This document shows, piece by piece, positions 63,529 to 64,000 of a stretch of DNA of 64,000 nt; the first letter of the stretch is position 1; each line of letters starts with the position of its first letter. The notes under the pieces were generated by a model that was given only the letters and a program-made list of their open reading frames with translations, searched no databases and was not told where the DNA came from. The stretch spans positions 132,781 through 196,780 of the forward strand of contig CAMYNM010000009.1 of assembly GCA_947259725.1 (NCBI GenBank), written 5' to 3'. The position numbers and the translations under genes are program-made. The stretch is from CALZIK01 sp945787635 (GTDB lineage Bacteria > Acidobacteriota > Thermoanaerobaculia > Multivoradales > JAHEKO01).

Positions 63529-63873
63529 ATGCGGCTGATGGACACCACGACTGCAGCCGTGGACTACAGTGATGTGGCAGTCATGTCGGGCCGCTCCGTC
63601 GCGGCGCTGAGTCACCCCAACGTGGTCACGCTGTTTTCCGTCGAAGCAGACGGCGACTTCCATTTTCTCACCATGGAACTGGTTCGGGGGAAGCCATTGG
63701 ACCGGCTGATCCCCGAGCGAGGCCTCGATCTCGGTGAGATCCTCGACCGGTCGGCCCAGCTTGCCGATGGCCTGCGCGCTGCGCACGAGCAGGGGATCAT
63801 CCAGAAGCCCGTCGACCCGGGCGGCCTGACCTCCGACCAGATCACCCTACTAGTGACTCGAGCCTGCAGATGA
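63529..63873 (+). pseudogene. relic of a Ser/Thr protein kinase
   Basis: An open frame of about 115 residues that matches only the part of a Hanks-type kinase from helix C to the catalytic loop: AALSHPNVVTLFSVE, FLTMELVRGKPL, AQLADGLRAAHEQGII. The expected HRDLKPxN that should follow HEQGI is QKPVDPGG, and the N-lobe glycine loop and lysine as well as the DFG and C-lobe are absent. It is therefore a decayed fragment of the large STPK-TPR family common in Acidobacteriota. Whether any part is expressed is unknown. Confidence 0.7.
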
Positions 63874-64000
63874 AACGCCTGCCAAATGGACGACACCATC
63901 CCGAGACGGGCGCCGGCCGGGATCCTGAAGCAAGCCGCGAGGCCACCCCAGACCTGGGACTAGCCCTATCGAAGAAACTCCCGCATATGCGCCATCAGGA

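Noticed and set aside
1..64000. tRNA, rRNA, insertion sequence or prophage genes
   Set aside because: Intergenic stretches were scanned by eye for cloverleaf-type sequences, terminal inverted repeats and transposase or integrase motifs; none was convincing.

Overview
The window is a GC-rich bacterial chromosome segment, densely coded on both strands, from what looks like a Gram-negative, aerobic or respiring soil or sediment organism. Two large TonB-dependent receptors, several lipoproteins with clear lipoboxes, a 38-haem secreted cytochrome and Oar-type receptor architecture fit Acidobacteriota (perhaps the Thermoanaerobaculia side). That placement is an inference from family content; no rRNA, tRNA or ribosomal marker lies in the window. 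No transposon, phage or CRISPR array was seen.

Layout. 0-5.7 kb: truncated TonB receptor, EamA permease, small membrane protein, NmrA-like oxidoreductase and a membrane-anchored PilZ protein. 5.9-11.4 kb: asparagine synthetase B, then a large secreted S8 protease with three beta-sandwich domains and a C-terminal FLWSDG tandem repeat. 11.7-27.5 kb: housekeeping and accessory genes, including a copper-radical (galactose/glyoxal) oxidase, a CBS protein, a DUF255 protein with a DsbD-like tail, a probable PPi-dependent phosphofructokinase, YbaK, a Na/Pi transporter facing PPK2, a TIR-domain protein, a Crp/Fnr regulator beside a Spy-like protein, and a sulfatase-like TPR lipoprotein.

27.6-53.6 kb is the most interesting part. 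Almost every gene can be placed in peptidoglycan scavenging. An M14 carboxypeptidase, a giant lipoprotein fusing NagZ, an AmiE/YbbE-like serine hydrolase and NamZ, and a class A beta-lactamase-like lipoprotein form one minus-strand operon with 4-nt GTGA overlaps. Around it are an L-Ala-D/L-Glu epimerase, a BadF-type amino-sugar kinase (MurK-like), a YdjC deacetylase, a sodium:solute symporter, a D-aminoacylase relic, a class C serine hydrolase, DAP decarboxylase, an M20 amidohydrolase, a fused SpmA-SpmB, a DapB-like dehydrogenase, a DUF819 permease, the MurNAc-6-P etherase MurQ, an Oar-like TonB receptor and alanine racemase. Proposed flow: glycan and peptide fragments are trimmed by envelope lipoproteins, MurNAc/GlcNAc enter through the symporter, are phosphorylated and pass through MurQ to GlcNAc-6-P, while Ala-Glu, DAP and D-Ala are converted to L-Ala-L-Glu, lysine and L-Ala.

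53.9-58.4 kb: a 1,529-residue multihaem cytochrome with 38 CxxCH motifs, five of its segments being ~190-residue repeats, ending in the same beta-sandwich domain seen three times in the S8 protease. 58.8-64 kb: a deaminase, a PQQ-type beta-propeller, an unknown coiled-coil protein, RecQ and a Ser/Thr kinase relic.
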